Source: Methylobacterium nonmethylotrophicum (GTDB taxonomy: Bacteria > Pseudomonadota > Alphaproteobacteria > Rhizobiales > Beijerinckiaceae). Taken from it: DNA of 64,000 bases. The DNA is taken from NCBI RefSeq assembly GCF_004745635.1, contig NZ_SRLB01000011.1, forward strand, positions 1 to 64,000, given 5' to 3'. A program made the position numbers and the translations under genes. Within the stretch, counting starts at the first letter, position 1; every line of letters begins with the position of its first letter. The notes under the pieces are model-generated. The model saw only the letters and a program-made list of their open reading frames with translations, was not told the origin of the DNA and made no database searches. Below are positions 48,311 through 57,145 of the stretch, one piece after another.

Positions 48311-50449
48311 ATGACCCTTCGCCTGAGCCCGCCCGCCGCCGCGCCGACGGCGCCAGCCCGGCCCGTCACCGTCACGGTCCATGGCCGCGCGGTGACCGAC
48401 CCCTATGCCTGGCTCAAGGCCGAGAACTGGAAGGACGTGCTCAAGGACCCCGCCGCCCTGCCGGCGGAGATCCGCCAATACCTCGAGGCCGAGAACGCCT
48501 TCGCGGAGGCGGCTTTGTCCGGCACCGCGTCGCTGCGCGGGATCCTGGTCGCCGAGATGCGCGGGCGCATCCGCGAGGATGACGGCAGCGTGCCGGATCG
48601 CGACGGCCCCTTCGCCTACTACACCCGCTACCGCGAGGGCGGGCAGCATCCGCTGGTCTGCCGCCGCCCCGCCGATAAGGTCGCCCCCGGCCTCGTCGGG
48701 GACCTGGCGGGCGAGGGTGAGGAGATCCTGATCGACGGCGACCGGGAAGGAGAGGGGCACGCTTTCTTCAGCCTGGAGGACGCCTCCCATTCCGACGACC
48801 ACGCGCTGGTGGCCTGGAGCGCCGACACCAAGGGCTCCGAGCTCTACACCATCCGGGTGCGCGACCTCGCGACGGGGCGGGACCTGGAGGATCAGGTCGT
48901 CGCCACCACCGGCGACGTGGTGTGGAGCGCCGACGCCAAGGCGTTTTGGTACGTCGCGGTCGACGAGAATCACCGCCCCGCCACGGTGATGCTGCACCGC
49001 CTCGGCAGCCCGCAGAGCGAGGACGAGACGGTCTACGAGGAGGCGGATTCCGGCTTCTTCGTCGGCATCGGCGAGACCCAGTCCGGCGCCTACCTGGTGG
49101 TGACGGCGAACGACCACGAGACCTCGGAGGTCCACCTCGCCGACCGCGCCAGGCCGTCCGCGCCCCTGCGCGTGGTGGCGCCGCGGGAGCACAAGCTGAT
49201 CTACTCGGTCGAGCACCGCGGCGACGAGCTGTTCGTGCTCACCAACGCCGACGGGGCCGAGGACTTCAAGATCGCCGTGGCGCCGCTCTCCGACCCCGCG
49301 AGGGCCAACTGGCGCGACCTGATCCCGCACCGCGCCGGCGTGATGATCCGCTTCCAGCACGTGCTTGCCCGCCACCTCGTGCGGCTCGAACTCGAGAACG
49401 CCCGCCCGCGCCTGATCGTGCGCGAGGCCGAGAGCGGCGCCGAGCACACCGTGGCCTTCGCGGAGGAAGCCTACTCCCTCGGCCTCTCGCCGGGCCACGC
49501 CTTCGACACGGATCTCATCCGCTTCACCTACTCGTCGATGACGACGCCGGCGGAGACCTACGACTACCACGCGACGACCCGCGAGCGGACCTTGCGCAAG
49601 CGCCAGGACGTGCCGAGCGGCCACGACCCGGCCGCCTACGTCACGAGGCGCCTGTTCGCGACCGCGCCGGACGGCGAGCAGGTGCCGATCTCGCTCCTGC
49701 ACCGGCGCGACCTGGCCCTCGACGGCACCGCGCCGCTCCTCCTCTACGGCTACGGCTCCTACGGCTCGCTGATGTCGGCGGCCTTCCGGACCAACCCGCT
49801 CTCGCTCGTCGATCGCGGCTTCGTCTACGCCATCGCGCATGTCCGCGGCGGCACCGAGAAGGGCTGGCGCTGGTACCTCGACGGCAAGCGCGAGAAGAAG
49901 CCCAACACCTTCTCGGATTTCGTCGCCTGCGCCCGCGCCCTCATCGACGCGCGCTACACCGGGGCGGGCCGCATCGTCGGCCACGGCGGCAGCGCCGGCG
50001 GCATGCTGATGGGGGCGGTGGCCAACCTCGCGCCCGAGCTCTTCGCCGGCATCGTCGCCGACGTGCCCTTCGTCGACGTGCTCAACACCATGCTCGACGG
50101 CGACCTGCCGCTCACCCCGCCGGAATGGCCCGAATGGGGCAACCCGGGTGCCGACCTCCAGGCCTTCGAGACCATCCTGTCCTACTCGCCCTACGACAAC
50201 GTCGCGGCCAAGGCCTACCCGGCGATCCTGGCCCTCGGCGGCCTCACCGACCCGCGGGTGACCTACTGGGAGCCGGCGAAGTGGGTCGCGCGCCTGCGCG
50301 CCACGATGACGGGGGGCGGGCCGGTGCTCCTGCGCACCAACATGGAGGCCGGGCACGGCGGCGCCGCGGGCCGCTTCGACCGGCTGGAGGAGGTGGCGCT
50401 GATCTACGCCTTCGCGCTGGCGGCGGTGGGGGCGGAGGCGGGGGTTTAG
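48311..50449 (+). CDS. ptrB: S9A prolyl oligopeptidase, oligopeptidase B type
   Basis: A 712-residue cytoplasmic serine peptidase cleaving short peptides after basic residues (family knowledge). The N-terminal part (YAWLKAENWKDVLKDP and a beta-propeller to about 430) is typical. The catalytic domain has the nucleophile in GHGGSAGGMLMG, Asp in GGLTDPRVTYWEP and His in NMEAGHGGAAGR, all intact. HVRGGTEKGWRWYLDGKREKK is a signature of PtrB. A paired inverted repeat follows the gene. Confidence 0.92.
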   Translation: MTLRLSPPAAAPTAPARPVTVTVHGRAVTDPYAWLKAENWKDVLKDPAALPAEIRQYLEAENAFAEAALSGTASLRGILVAEMRGRIREDDGSVPDRDGPFAYYTRYREGGQHPLVCRRPADKVAPGLVGDLAGEGEEILIDGDREGEGHAFFSLEDASHSDDHALVAWSADTKGSELYTIRVRDLATGRDLEDQVVATTGDVVWSADAKAFWYVAVDENHRPATVMLHRLGSPQSEDETVYEEADSGFFVGIGETQSGAYLVVTANDHETSEVHLADRARPSAPLRVVAPREHKLIYSVEHRGDELFVLTNADGAEDFKIAVAPLSDPARANWRDLIPHRAGVMIRFQHVLARHLVRLELENARPRLIVREAESGAEHTVAFAEEAYSLGLSPGHAFDTDLIRFTYSSMTTPAETYDYHATTRERTLRKRQDVPSGHDPAAYVTRRLFATAPDGEQVPISLLHRRDLALDGTAPLLLYGYGSYGSLMSAAFRTNPLSLVDRGFVYAIAHVRGGTEKGWRWYLDGKREKKPNTFSDFVACARALIDARYTGAGRIVGHGGSAGGMLMGAVANLAPELFAGIVADVPFVDVLNTMLDGDLPLTPPEWPEWGNPGADLQAFETILSYSPYDNVAAKAYPAILALGGLTDPRVTYWEPAKWVARLRATMTGGGPVLLRTNMEAGHGGAAGRFDRLEEVALIYAFALAAVGAEAGV

Positions 50450-50477
50450 GCCTTGCTTGCAGAGATGCGCGCGCCTG

Positions 50478-50645
50478 AACCCCCCCCCACTGCGGGGGAG
50501 GGTGGCGAACGGAGTGAGCCGGGAGAGGGGACACCGCTTCCGCACAGGTCGCGACCTCGATGAAGGGCGCCACCTCCTTCACCGTCGCGCTGCCCCTCTC
50601 CCGCCCCGCATCCGCGGGGCACCCTTCCCCGCAGAGGGGGGAGGG
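50478..50645. repeat. Paired inverted GC repeats after ptrB
   Basis: The left unit (50478-50529) contains CACTGCGGGGGAGGGTGGCG and CGGGAGAGGGGA. The right unit (50592-50645) contains GCCCCTCTCCC, a CCCCGCATCCGCGGGG hairpin and CACCCTTCCCCGCAG, roughly the reverse complement of the left. The arrangement resembles 16449-16612. Nothing else in 50450-50676. Confidence 0.6.
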
Positions 50646-50676
50646 TTCACGCCCGCCGGACCGATCAACCGCTTGC

Positions 50677-51339
50677 TCACACCGGCCGCATCGTCCCGCC
50701 CGGCGCCGCGGTGGTCCCGACATGCCGGCTGCGCAGGCGGAAGGCCAGGATCAGCATGAACACCCCGAAGGCGATGGCGTAGACGCCCATCCAGGTGGTC
50801 AGGACCAGGAGCGACAGGATCGGGCTGGCGATCAGCGCGATCGCGAACAGCACCGAGAGCACGCCGCCGATCGCCAGCCACCAGCGGCCGTGGTCGAGGT
50901 GGAGCCGGAAGGCGGCGGCGATCATTAGGGCGCCGGTGACGAGCGCCCAGGCGGCGATGAGGTAGATGAAGGCGATGAGCGTGCTGCCCGGCATCAGGAA
51001 GGCGAGCACGCCGACCAGGATGTTGAGCACGCCGGCGGCCAGCAAGTAGCCCCAGCGCTCGTGCCGCTCCGCCGCCCGCACCGCGGCGACGATCTCGGCG
51101 ATGCCGTCGACCAGCATGTAGGCCGAGAAGAAGATCACCAGGGTGAGCAGGGTGGCGCCCGGCGCGATCAGCGCCACGATCCCGAACAGGATCGCGAACG
51201 CGCCGCGCAACGCGATCAGCCACCAGTTGCGGGCGAGCACCGCGCTCATCGCCGACAGCCGCGCGAGCGGATCGGGCGGGGCGCCGTAGGGAGATCCGCG
51301 GTCCGGACCGGTATTGGGAATCGGCGTACCAGTACTCAT
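50677..51339 (-). CDS. HdeD family membrane protein
   Basis: A 220-residue protein with six hydrophobic helices in three pairs (from WWLIALRGAFAILFGIVALI on), each preceded by the HdeD-type WWLxxxRG pattern (RWWLAIGGVLSVLFAIALI is the third). HdeD proteins are linked to acid resistance in enterics; in alphaproteobacteria they are often general-stress genes. The ATG at 51339 has GGAGG upstream. A consensus EcfG promoter lies on this strand at 51404-51428. Confidence 0.87.
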   Translation of the reverse strand: MSTGTPIPNTGPDRGSPYGAPPDPLARLSAMSAVLARNWWLIALRGAFAILFGIVALIAPGATLLTLVIFFSAYMLVDGIAEIVAAVRAAERHERWGYLLAAGVLNILVGVLAFLMPGSTLIAFIYLIAAWALVTGALMIAAAFRLHLDHGRWWLAIGGVLSVLFAIALIASPILSLLVLTTWMGVYAIAFGVFMLILAFRLRSRHVGTTAAPGGTMRPV

Positions 51340-51403
51340 CCCAGCATCCTCCAGGACGATCCGCGCCGGAGCGCACCGCTCAAGGCCCTGTTTGTCGAGG
51401 CTC

Positions 51404-51428
51404 AACGTCCGCGCAGCGTGGCCGTTCC
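51404..51428 (-). promoter_or_regulatory. EcfG-type promoter for hdeD-like gene
   Basis: On the minus strand GGAAC (51428-51424), 16-bp spacer, CGTT (51407-51404), 64 bp before the hdeD-like start. Exact EcfG consensus. Confidence 0.62.
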
Positions 51429-51597
51429 ATGGCCCGTCGTCTCGGCCTCTACGAACGGCCGACGGCCGCGTTTCATCCCGGGCTGGCCATGACTTTTTTG
51501 CCGCGCTGCGGAACCGGCGCCCGCGCCCGGGCGTCTCCCCGGTCGAGGCGGGCGCCTTGCCCGGTCCGGCTCCGGACCGACGCGCGGATTTCACGAC

Positions 51598-52848
51598 ATG
51601 CTGGACGATCAGTCGCGGGCGGAGGCCCCGGTGGGACGGCGCGCGCCGGCGCCCGTCATGGCGCAGCCGGATGTGGCGCGCGACGAGAATACGCGCGCCC
51701 TCCGGGAGAACACCCGCGCCCTGCGCGAGCACGCGCCGCAGGACGAGTCCGAGGGCAAGGAATCCGGCGCCGACGACCGGACGTCCGACGACCAGGGCGA
51801 CGCGGGCAAGCAGAAGAAGCCGAGCCTGATCCGGCGCCACCCGCTCTGGCTCGTCCTCGGGGCGATCCTGCTACTCCTCGCAGCGGCCGGCGGCTACTGG
51901 TACTGGCTGACCTTCATCCATCCCTATGAGAGCACCGACGACGCCTTCGTCGATGCGCGCCAGTTCTCGGTCTCGCCGAAGGTCTCAGGGTACATCACCG
52001 CCGTGCCGGTGACGGACAACCAGCACGTCGAGGCCGGCACGGTGCTGTTCCAGATCGACAGGCGCGATTACGAGGTGGCGCTGCAGCAGGCGCAGGCGCA
52101 GATCCAGGCGGCCCAGGCACAGATCCAGGGCTTCGACGCGCAGATCCAGGCGCAACAGGGCACCATCCAGGAAGCCAGGGCCCAGGTCGATCAGGCCAGG
52201 GCCGCGCTCCAGTTCGCCCGGCAGGACGCGGCCCGCTACCAGGACCTCGCGCAGCGCGGCGCCGGCTCGGTGCAGCAATCACAGCAATCGACCTCCAACC
52301 TGCAGCAGCAGCAGGCCAGTCTCGATCGCGCCAACGCCGCCGTGACGGTGGCGCAGCGCCAGATCGGCTCGCTCCAGGCGCAGCGCGCCGGCGCCGAGGC
52401 GAGCCTCGCCCAGGCCCGCGCGCAGGAGGCGCAGGCCAGGCTCAACCTCGACTACACGACCGTGACGACCGCTCAGCCGGGCCGGGTGGTGCGCCTCACC
52501 GGCGCCGTCGGGCAGTTCGCGCAGGCGGGCCAGGCGCTCAGCATGTTCGTGCCCGACGACATCTGGGTCACGGCGAACTTCAAGGAGACCCAGATCACCG
52601 ACATGCGCCCGGGCCAGCCGGTCGACGTCGAGATCGACGCCTATCCCGACCACACGATCACCGGCCGGGTCGATTCGGTGCAGCCGGGCTCGGGCACCGC
52701 CTTCAGCCTGCTGCCGGCCGAGAACGCCACCGGCAACTACGTCAAGGTGGTGCAGCGCGTGCCGGTGAAGATCACGGTCGAGAACTGGCCGACCGACGTC
52801 GCGATCGGCCCCGGGATGTCGATCGTGCCGACCGTGCGGGTCCGCTGA
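51598..52848 (+). CDS. HlyD/EmrA-type membrane fusion protein of a multidrug pump
   Basis: A 416-residue periplasmic adaptor. It has a charged cytoplasmic N-terminus with a tandem TRALRE repeat (about 33-44), one membrane helix (about 83-105), a lipoyl half-motif (VSPKVSGYITAVPVTDNQHV), a long Gln/Ala coiled-coil hairpin (about 165-285) and the second lipoyl half with beta-barrel (TTAQPGRVVRL). It is 16 bp before the EmrB-type transporter and forms the pump with it. ATG 51598 has no strong ribosome site; ATG 51658 is an alternative. Confidence 0.92.
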   Translation: MLDDQSRAEAPVGRRAPAPVMAQPDVARDENTRALRENTRALREHAPQDESEGKESGADDRTSDDQGDAGKQKKPSLIRRHPLWLVLGAILLLLAAAGGYWYWLTFIHPYESTDDAFVDARQFSVSPKVSGYITAVPVTDNQHVEAGTVLFQIDRRDYEVALQQAQAQIQAAQAQIQGFDAQIQAQQGTIQEARAQVDQARAALQFARQDAARYQDLAQRGAGSVQQSQQSTSNLQQQQASLDRANAAVTVAQRQIGSLQAQRAGAEASLAQARAQEAQARLNLDYTTVTTAQPGRVVRLTGAVGQFAQAGQALSMFVPDDIWVTANFKETQITDMRPGQPVDVEIDAYPDHTITGRVDSVQPGSGTAFSLLPAENATGNYVKVVQRVPVKITVENWPTDVAIGPGMSIVPTVRVR

Positions 52849-52864
52849 GCCGGGGGACCGTGCC

Positions 52865-54460
52865 GTGAGTGGGCAGAACCCCGCCGACAGCGCCGCCGGC
52901 GACCACAACCCGTGGATCATCGCCATGGTGGTGGCGATCGCCACCTTCATGGAGGTGCTCGACACCACCATCGCCAACGTGGCGCTCCGCTACATCTCGG
53001 GGGGGCTGGCGGTCGGCCCCGACGAGGCGGCCTGGGTGGTGACGAGCTACCTCGTCGCCAACGCGATCGTGCTCACCGCCTCGAGCTTCCTCGCCAAGCG
53101 CTACGGGCGAAAAGCCTTCTTCATGGCGGCGATCGCGCTGTTCACCGTCTCGTCGATCCTGTGCGGCTTCGCCTGGAGCCTCGAATCGCTCCTGTTCTTC
53201 CGGGTGCTGCAGGGGCTCGGCGGCGGCGGCATGGCGCCGCTGGCACAATCGATCCTGGCCGACTCGTTCCCGCCCGAGAAGCGCGGCCAGGCCTTCGCCC
53301 TCTACGGCGTCGCCATCGTGGTGGCGCCGGTGGTCGGCCCGACGCTGGGCGGCTGGCTCTCCGACCAGTATTCCTGGCACTGGTGCTTTCTCATCAACGC
53401 CCCCGTCGGCGTCGTCGCGCTGTTCCTGATCTGGTGGCTGGTGCAGGACCCGAAATCGGCGGTCGAGGAGAGGAAGCGCCTGCGCCGGGAGGGCGTGCGC
53501 TTCGATATCGTCGGCTTCATCCTGGTCGCCACCTTCCTCGGCTCCCTCGAGGTCGTCCTCGACGAGGGCCAGCGCAAGGACTGGTTCGGCTCGACCCTGA
53601 TCGTCGTCTTCGCCTGCCTGACGGTGGTGTCGTTCGTCGCGATGATCCCGTGGGAGATGAACCACAAGAATCCGGTCATCGACCTGCGCCTGCTCGCCAG
53701 GCGCCAGTTCGGCTCGTGCTTCCTGGTGATGATGGCGACCGGCGCGATCCTGATCGCCACGACGCAGTTCCTGCCGCAGCTGCTGCAGGATTATTTCGGC
53801 TACACCGCCACCTGGGCCGGCCTGGCTTTGTCGCCAGGCGGCGTCGTCACCTGCGTGATGATGTTCGTCATCGGCCGCGTCTCAGGATACGTCCAGCCGA
53901 AATACCTGATCGCGACGGGTGCGACCATCATCGCCTTCGCGATGGTCGATCTCACCAACCTCTACGGGGATCTCAACTTCGGCTTCTTCGTCTGGTCGCG
54001 CATCTATATCGGCATCGGGCTGCCGATGATCTTCCTGTCGATCACCGCCGCATCCTACGAGGGGATCACCAAGGACCAGACCGACCAAGCCTCGGCGCTG
54101 ATCAACGTCGCCCGCAACGTCGGCGGCTCGATGGGCGTCTCGCTGGCCCAGAACATCCTGGCCTATCGCCAGCAGTTCCACACCAGCCGCCTCGTCGAGC
54201 ACGTCGTGCCCTCGGAACCGGCCTACCAGGAGACGCTGCGCGCCGCGACGCAGTTCTTCTCGACCCGCGGCGCCAGCACCGTCGACGCCCAGAACCAGGC
54301 GATCGCCTGGATCGGCCAGCAGGTCCAGACCCAGTCCGCCTTCCTGGCCTATATCGACGTGTTCTGGGCGCTCGCGGTCGTCTCGGCCTGCGCCGTGCCG
54401 CTGGCGATGATCCTCAAGAACGTGAAGCGCGGCGGCGAGGCGCCGGTGGGCGGGCATTAG
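52865..54460 (+). CDS. DHA2/EmrB-type MFS multidrug transporter
   Basis: A 531-residue inner-membrane proton antiporter with 14 predicted helices. DHA2 markers are FMEVLDTTIANVALRYI (motif D1), LAKRYGRKAFF (motif A) and GPTLGGWLSDQYSWHWCFLIN (motif C). A GTG start at 52865 follows GGGGGACC. It partners the upstream HlyD-like adaptor; an outer-membrane channel (TolC type) is not encoded here. The drug substrate is unknown. Confidence 0.93.
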   Translation: MSGQNPADSAAGDHNPWIIAMVVAIATFMEVLDTTIANVALRYISGGLAVGPDEAAWVVTSYLVANAIVLTASSFLAKRYGRKAFFMAAIALFTVSSILCGFAWSLESLLFFRVLQGLGGGGMAPLAQSILADSFPPEKRGQAFALYGVAIVVAPVVGPTLGGWLSDQYSWHWCFLINAPVGVVALFLIWWLVQDPKSAVEERKRLRREGVRFDIVGFILVATFLGSLEVVLDEGQRKDWFGSTLIVVFACLTVVSFVAMIPWEMNHKNPVIDLRLLARRQFGSCFLVMMATGAILIATTQFLPQLLQDYFGYTATWAGLALSPGGVVTCVMMFVIGRVSGYVQPKYLIATGATIIAFAMVDLTNLYGDLNFGFFVWSRIYIGIGLPMIFLSITAASYEGITKDQTDQASALINVARNVGGSMGVSLAQNILAYRQQFHTSRLVEHVVPSEPAYQETLRAATQFFSTRGASTVDAQNQAIAWIGQQVQTQSAFLAYIDVFWALAVVSACAVPLAMILKNVKRGGEAPVGGH

Positions 54461-54551
54461 ACGCAAGCCCGCGGGAACACCCGCGCCGCCGGCGTCTTTC
54501 CCTCGTCCCACCCGCGACCTCATCCTGAGGCGCGACCGCAGGGATCGAGAA

Positions 54552-55493
54552 TTGGCACCCAGCGGATCGAAGCTCGTCGTCTACGCGGCGCTGGCCGGCA
54601 ACCTCGCCATCGCGGTCACCAAGCTCGCGGCCGCGCTCTATACCGGCTCGGGCGCGATGTTCACCGAGGCGGTGCATTCCTTCGTCGATACCGGCAACCA
54701 GGGCCTCCTGCTCTACGGGATGCGGCGCGCGGCCCGGCCGGCCGACGACAGCCACAATTTCGGGCACGGGCTCGAGCTGTACTTCTGGTCCTTCGTGGTC
54801 GCCCTGCTGATCTTCACGCTCGGCGGCGCCTATGCGGTCTACGAGGGCGTCGAGAAGCTGAAGCATCCGGAGCCGATGGAGGCGCCGTGGATCAATGTCG
54901 GGGTGATCGCGCTCTCGGCGGTGTTCGAGGGGCTGTCGTTCCGCACCGCCCGTCGGGAGATGCGGGCCCGCTTCGCCCAGGTGTCGCTCTGGACGGCGGT
55001 CACCCGCAGCAAGGACCCGAGCACCTTCGCGATCATCCTGGAGGACGGGGCGGCGCTGATCGGCCTCGGGCTGGCGCTGGCCGGCGTGGTCGCGAGCGGC
55101 TTTCTCGGCTGGCCGCAAGCCGACGGGGTCGCCTCGGTGGCGATCGGGCTCCTCCTCGTCGCGACCGCCGGCATCCTGTTTCGCGAGACCCGCAGCCTGC
55201 TCACCGGCGAGAGCGCCTCGCCCCGGCTGATCGAGCAGGCGCGGAGCATCCTCGCGGCCGATCAGCGGGTGGTGCGGATCGAGCGGATGCGTAGCCTGCA
55301 GCTCGGGCCCGGCACGGTGCTGCTCGCCGTCACCCTCGACCTCGCGCCGGACCTCACCGGCGACGAATTGCGCCGCGCCACCGCCGACCTGCGGACCGCG
55401 ATCCGCCACGGCCTGCCGGGCGTCGCGCACCTGTATGTCCAGCTGCCGGTGCGGGAGCACGAAGGCCGGGCGGCGGTCCGCCACACCGGTTAA
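54552..55493 (+). CDS. Cation diffusion facilitator (CDF) family transporter
   Basis: A 313-residue divalent-metal:H+ antiporter with about six helices. TM2 carries FTEAVHSFVDTGNQ and TM5 ILEDGAALIG, where the metal-site His/Asp residues are H-x-x-x-D and D-G-A-A; the HNFGHG loop lies between. The C-terminal domain (about 215-300) is the ferredoxin-like cytoplasmic part. The start is TTG 54552. Metal specificity (Zn, Fe, Mn or Co) cannot be told from sequence alone. Confidence 0.9.
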   Translation: MAPSGSKLVVYAALAGNLAIAVTKLAAALYTGSGAMFTEAVHSFVDTGNQGLLLYGMRRAARPADDSHNFGHGLELYFWSFVVALLIFTLGGAYAVYEGVEKLKHPEPMEAPWINVGVIALSAVFEGLSFRTARREMRARFAQVSLWTAVTRSKDPSTFAIILEDGAALIGLGLALAGVVASGFLGWPQADGVASVAIGLLLVATAGILFRETRSLLTGESASPRLIEQARSILAADQRVVRIERMRSLQLGPGTVLLAVTLDLAPDLTGDELRRATADLRTAIRHGLPGVAHLYVQLPVREHEGRAAVRHTG

Positions 55494-55510
55494 AAAATCC
55501 CGAACGAGCC

Positions 55511-55535
55511 GGAACCGGCCGGCGCATCCCTCGTT
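55511..55535 (+). promoter_or_regulatory. EcfG-type promoter match facing the 3' end of the SLT-like gene
   Basis: GGAAC (55511-55515), 16-bp spacer, CGTT (55532-55535). Any transcript would run antisense into the minus-strand gene at 55620-56705; no plus-strand gene follows. Confidence 0.35.
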
Positions 55536-55619
55536 ATCGCAGTGTCCCGGCGCGGGCCGTCCTTCCCGTGCGCTGGCCCCGTGGCCGCTTCGCTCACAGA
55601 GGCTCCGGGGCTCCGGACG

Positions 55620-56705
55620 TCAGGGGAGCTGGCTCAGGGCCGCGGGCGGCACGTCGTTCGGCCTGCGGGTATCGATGCGCTCCGCGATCGCCGCGACCGG
55701 CTGATACAGGTCGAGGCGCTGGTCGATCATGCCGTCGAGGCGATCATACACCTCGGCGACCGTCAGGCTGCGCGTCTTCTTGCCCTCGCGGCGGAAGAAC
55801 AGGCTGCGATTCGCCTTGGCCGCGGCCCGGAACGAGGCCTGCGCCGGCAGGTGCGGCTTCTCGGCGGTCAGCTCCATGAACTTGCCGGCGCTCGCCGCGC
55901 CCAGGAAATGGGCGAAGTAGCATTCCGTCGTCTTGAGATCGCGGCCGAGGCGCTGTTCCACGCGGCTGCGGTCCCGCTTCATCATCTCGCCGGCCATCAG
56001 GCTCGCCAGGTAGGGGTCGCGCCGCAGAGCGAGCACCCGGCGCCGATCGGCCTCGCCCAGGATCACCAGGGTACCGCCGCGCCGCTCGATCAGCTCCGCC
56101 TCGGCCGAGAGGCCGTGCTTGGCGCCGAAGCTGCGCACCAGCTCCAGCCAGGTGCCGGTCAGGAACTGAAACAGGCCTTCGGCGGTCGAGGTCGCGGCCC
56201 GGACGCTCGGCTGGAAGCTCGATTCCTTGTCGGCCAGCGCCATCAGGTAGACCGGATCGACCTCGGTCTCGCGGGCGGCCCGCACGATGGTCTCGACCAG
56301 CACCCGCGGCACCTTCTTGTCGCCGAAGATCACCAGGCCGTCCGCCGTCTCGGCCGGGAGGGCGCTCGTCGCCGCCTCCATGCGCGGCGCGTCCTCGCCG
56401 GGACTCTCCTGCTCCCGGCTCTCCTGCCCCCGGCTTTCCTGGCGCAGGCGCTCGAGGTCGTCCCGGATCAGGGCCGCGGTGCTCGGCGTCTCCTCGATCA
56501 GCGCCGGGCCGGGCCAGTCCGGCGAGACGCCGCGGGAGGCCACGGGCAGGCGCGGCGCCGTGAGGTCGATCCGGCCATGCGCCTCGGCCGCCGGGGCGAC
56601 CGCGTCCTGCGGCAGGCAGGCCGCGAAGGCGACGCCGACCGCCAGCGCCGCGGCGGCCTTGCGGGTCAGCGAGCCGGCGAGGGAACGGGCGCGATTGCGC
56701 CGCAT
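55620..56705 (-). CDS. Secreted transglycosylase-like (SLT-fold) protein
   Basis: A 361-residue protein with a signal/lipoprotein-like N-terminus (AAAALAVGVAFAACLPQDAV; the Cys context AAC fits a loose lipobox). A Glu/Ser/Gln-rich linker follows (QESRGQESREQES, about 88-103). From about 135 comes an SLT-like domain: VDPVYLMALADKESSFQPSV supplies the catalytic Glu in the ES motif and AEGLFQFLTGTWLELV the second motif. Likely acts on peptidoglycan. It is divergent from the inositol cluster with 440 bp between. Confidence 0.82.
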   Translation of the reverse strand: MRRNRARSLAGSLTRKAAAALAVGVAFAACLPQDAVAPAAEAHGRIDLTAPRLPVASRGVSPDWPGPALIEETPSTAALIRDDLERLRQESRGQESREQESPGEDAPRMEAATSALPAETADGLVIFGDKKVPRVLVETIVRAARETEVDPVYLMALADKESSFQPSVRAATSTAEGLFQFLTGTWLELVRSFGAKHGLSAEAELIERRGGTLVILGEADRRRVLALRRDPYLASLMAGEMMKRDRSRVEQRLGRDLKTTECYFAHFLGAASAGKFMELTAEKPHLPAQASFRAAAKANRSLFFRREGKKTRSLTVAEVYDRLDGMIDQRLDLYQPVAAIAERIDTRRPNDVPPAALSQLP

Positions 56706-57145
56706 CGACGGTGAATGATGGCCTTCGCGGGCGGCAAGCCAGCGGATGGTGTCGGTGCCCGCCTCGGGCACGAGTCGGCCAGCGTCGTCGGCGCGGGGCG
56801 CCGGCTCCGGGTAAACCCCCATCTCCAACCTTTTGTCCTTCGCGCGGGGCCGGTCCTGGGCCTCGCGCCGTTGCTTCGCTCGCCGGCACCTCTGGCCGCC
56901 GGGTGTGTCCAGAATGGGACGAGGCCGCGGCAGGCCTCGGGACCATTTTGCGGCGCGGGGTCCGGCGGCGGGTCGACGCCACCGCCCCGAACAACGGAAC
57001 GGGCGCGAAAAAATCGCGCGTGACGCGGAACCAAACACGCCGCGGGGCATTTCCAGTCGCCACGCGGAGAGGGCGGGAGAGGGCGAACGACGCCCCGACG
57101 CCCCGCTCGGGGTCCGCGGGCCAGCGAAGAGGACAATCCCTACCG
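56706..57145. other. 440-bp divergent promoter region left of the inositol/YcaO cluster
   Basis: No credible gene. It contains a GCGCGA-AAAAA-TCGCGC hairpin near 57002-57018 and a GGAAC with a CATT 16 bp away (a one-mismatch EcfG-like site) near 57027-57051. The ribosome site GAAGAGG of the next gene lies at 57126-57132. Confidence 0.4.

Noticed and set aside
47804..50545. 913-codon minus-strand frame opposite sufE and ptrB
   Set aside because: Antisense shadow; sufE and ptrB on the plus strand have clear catalytic motifs.
51510..51535. GGAAC-N17-CGTC before the HlyD-like gene
   Set aside because: One mismatch in the -10 box; kept only as a remark, not as a promoter feature.
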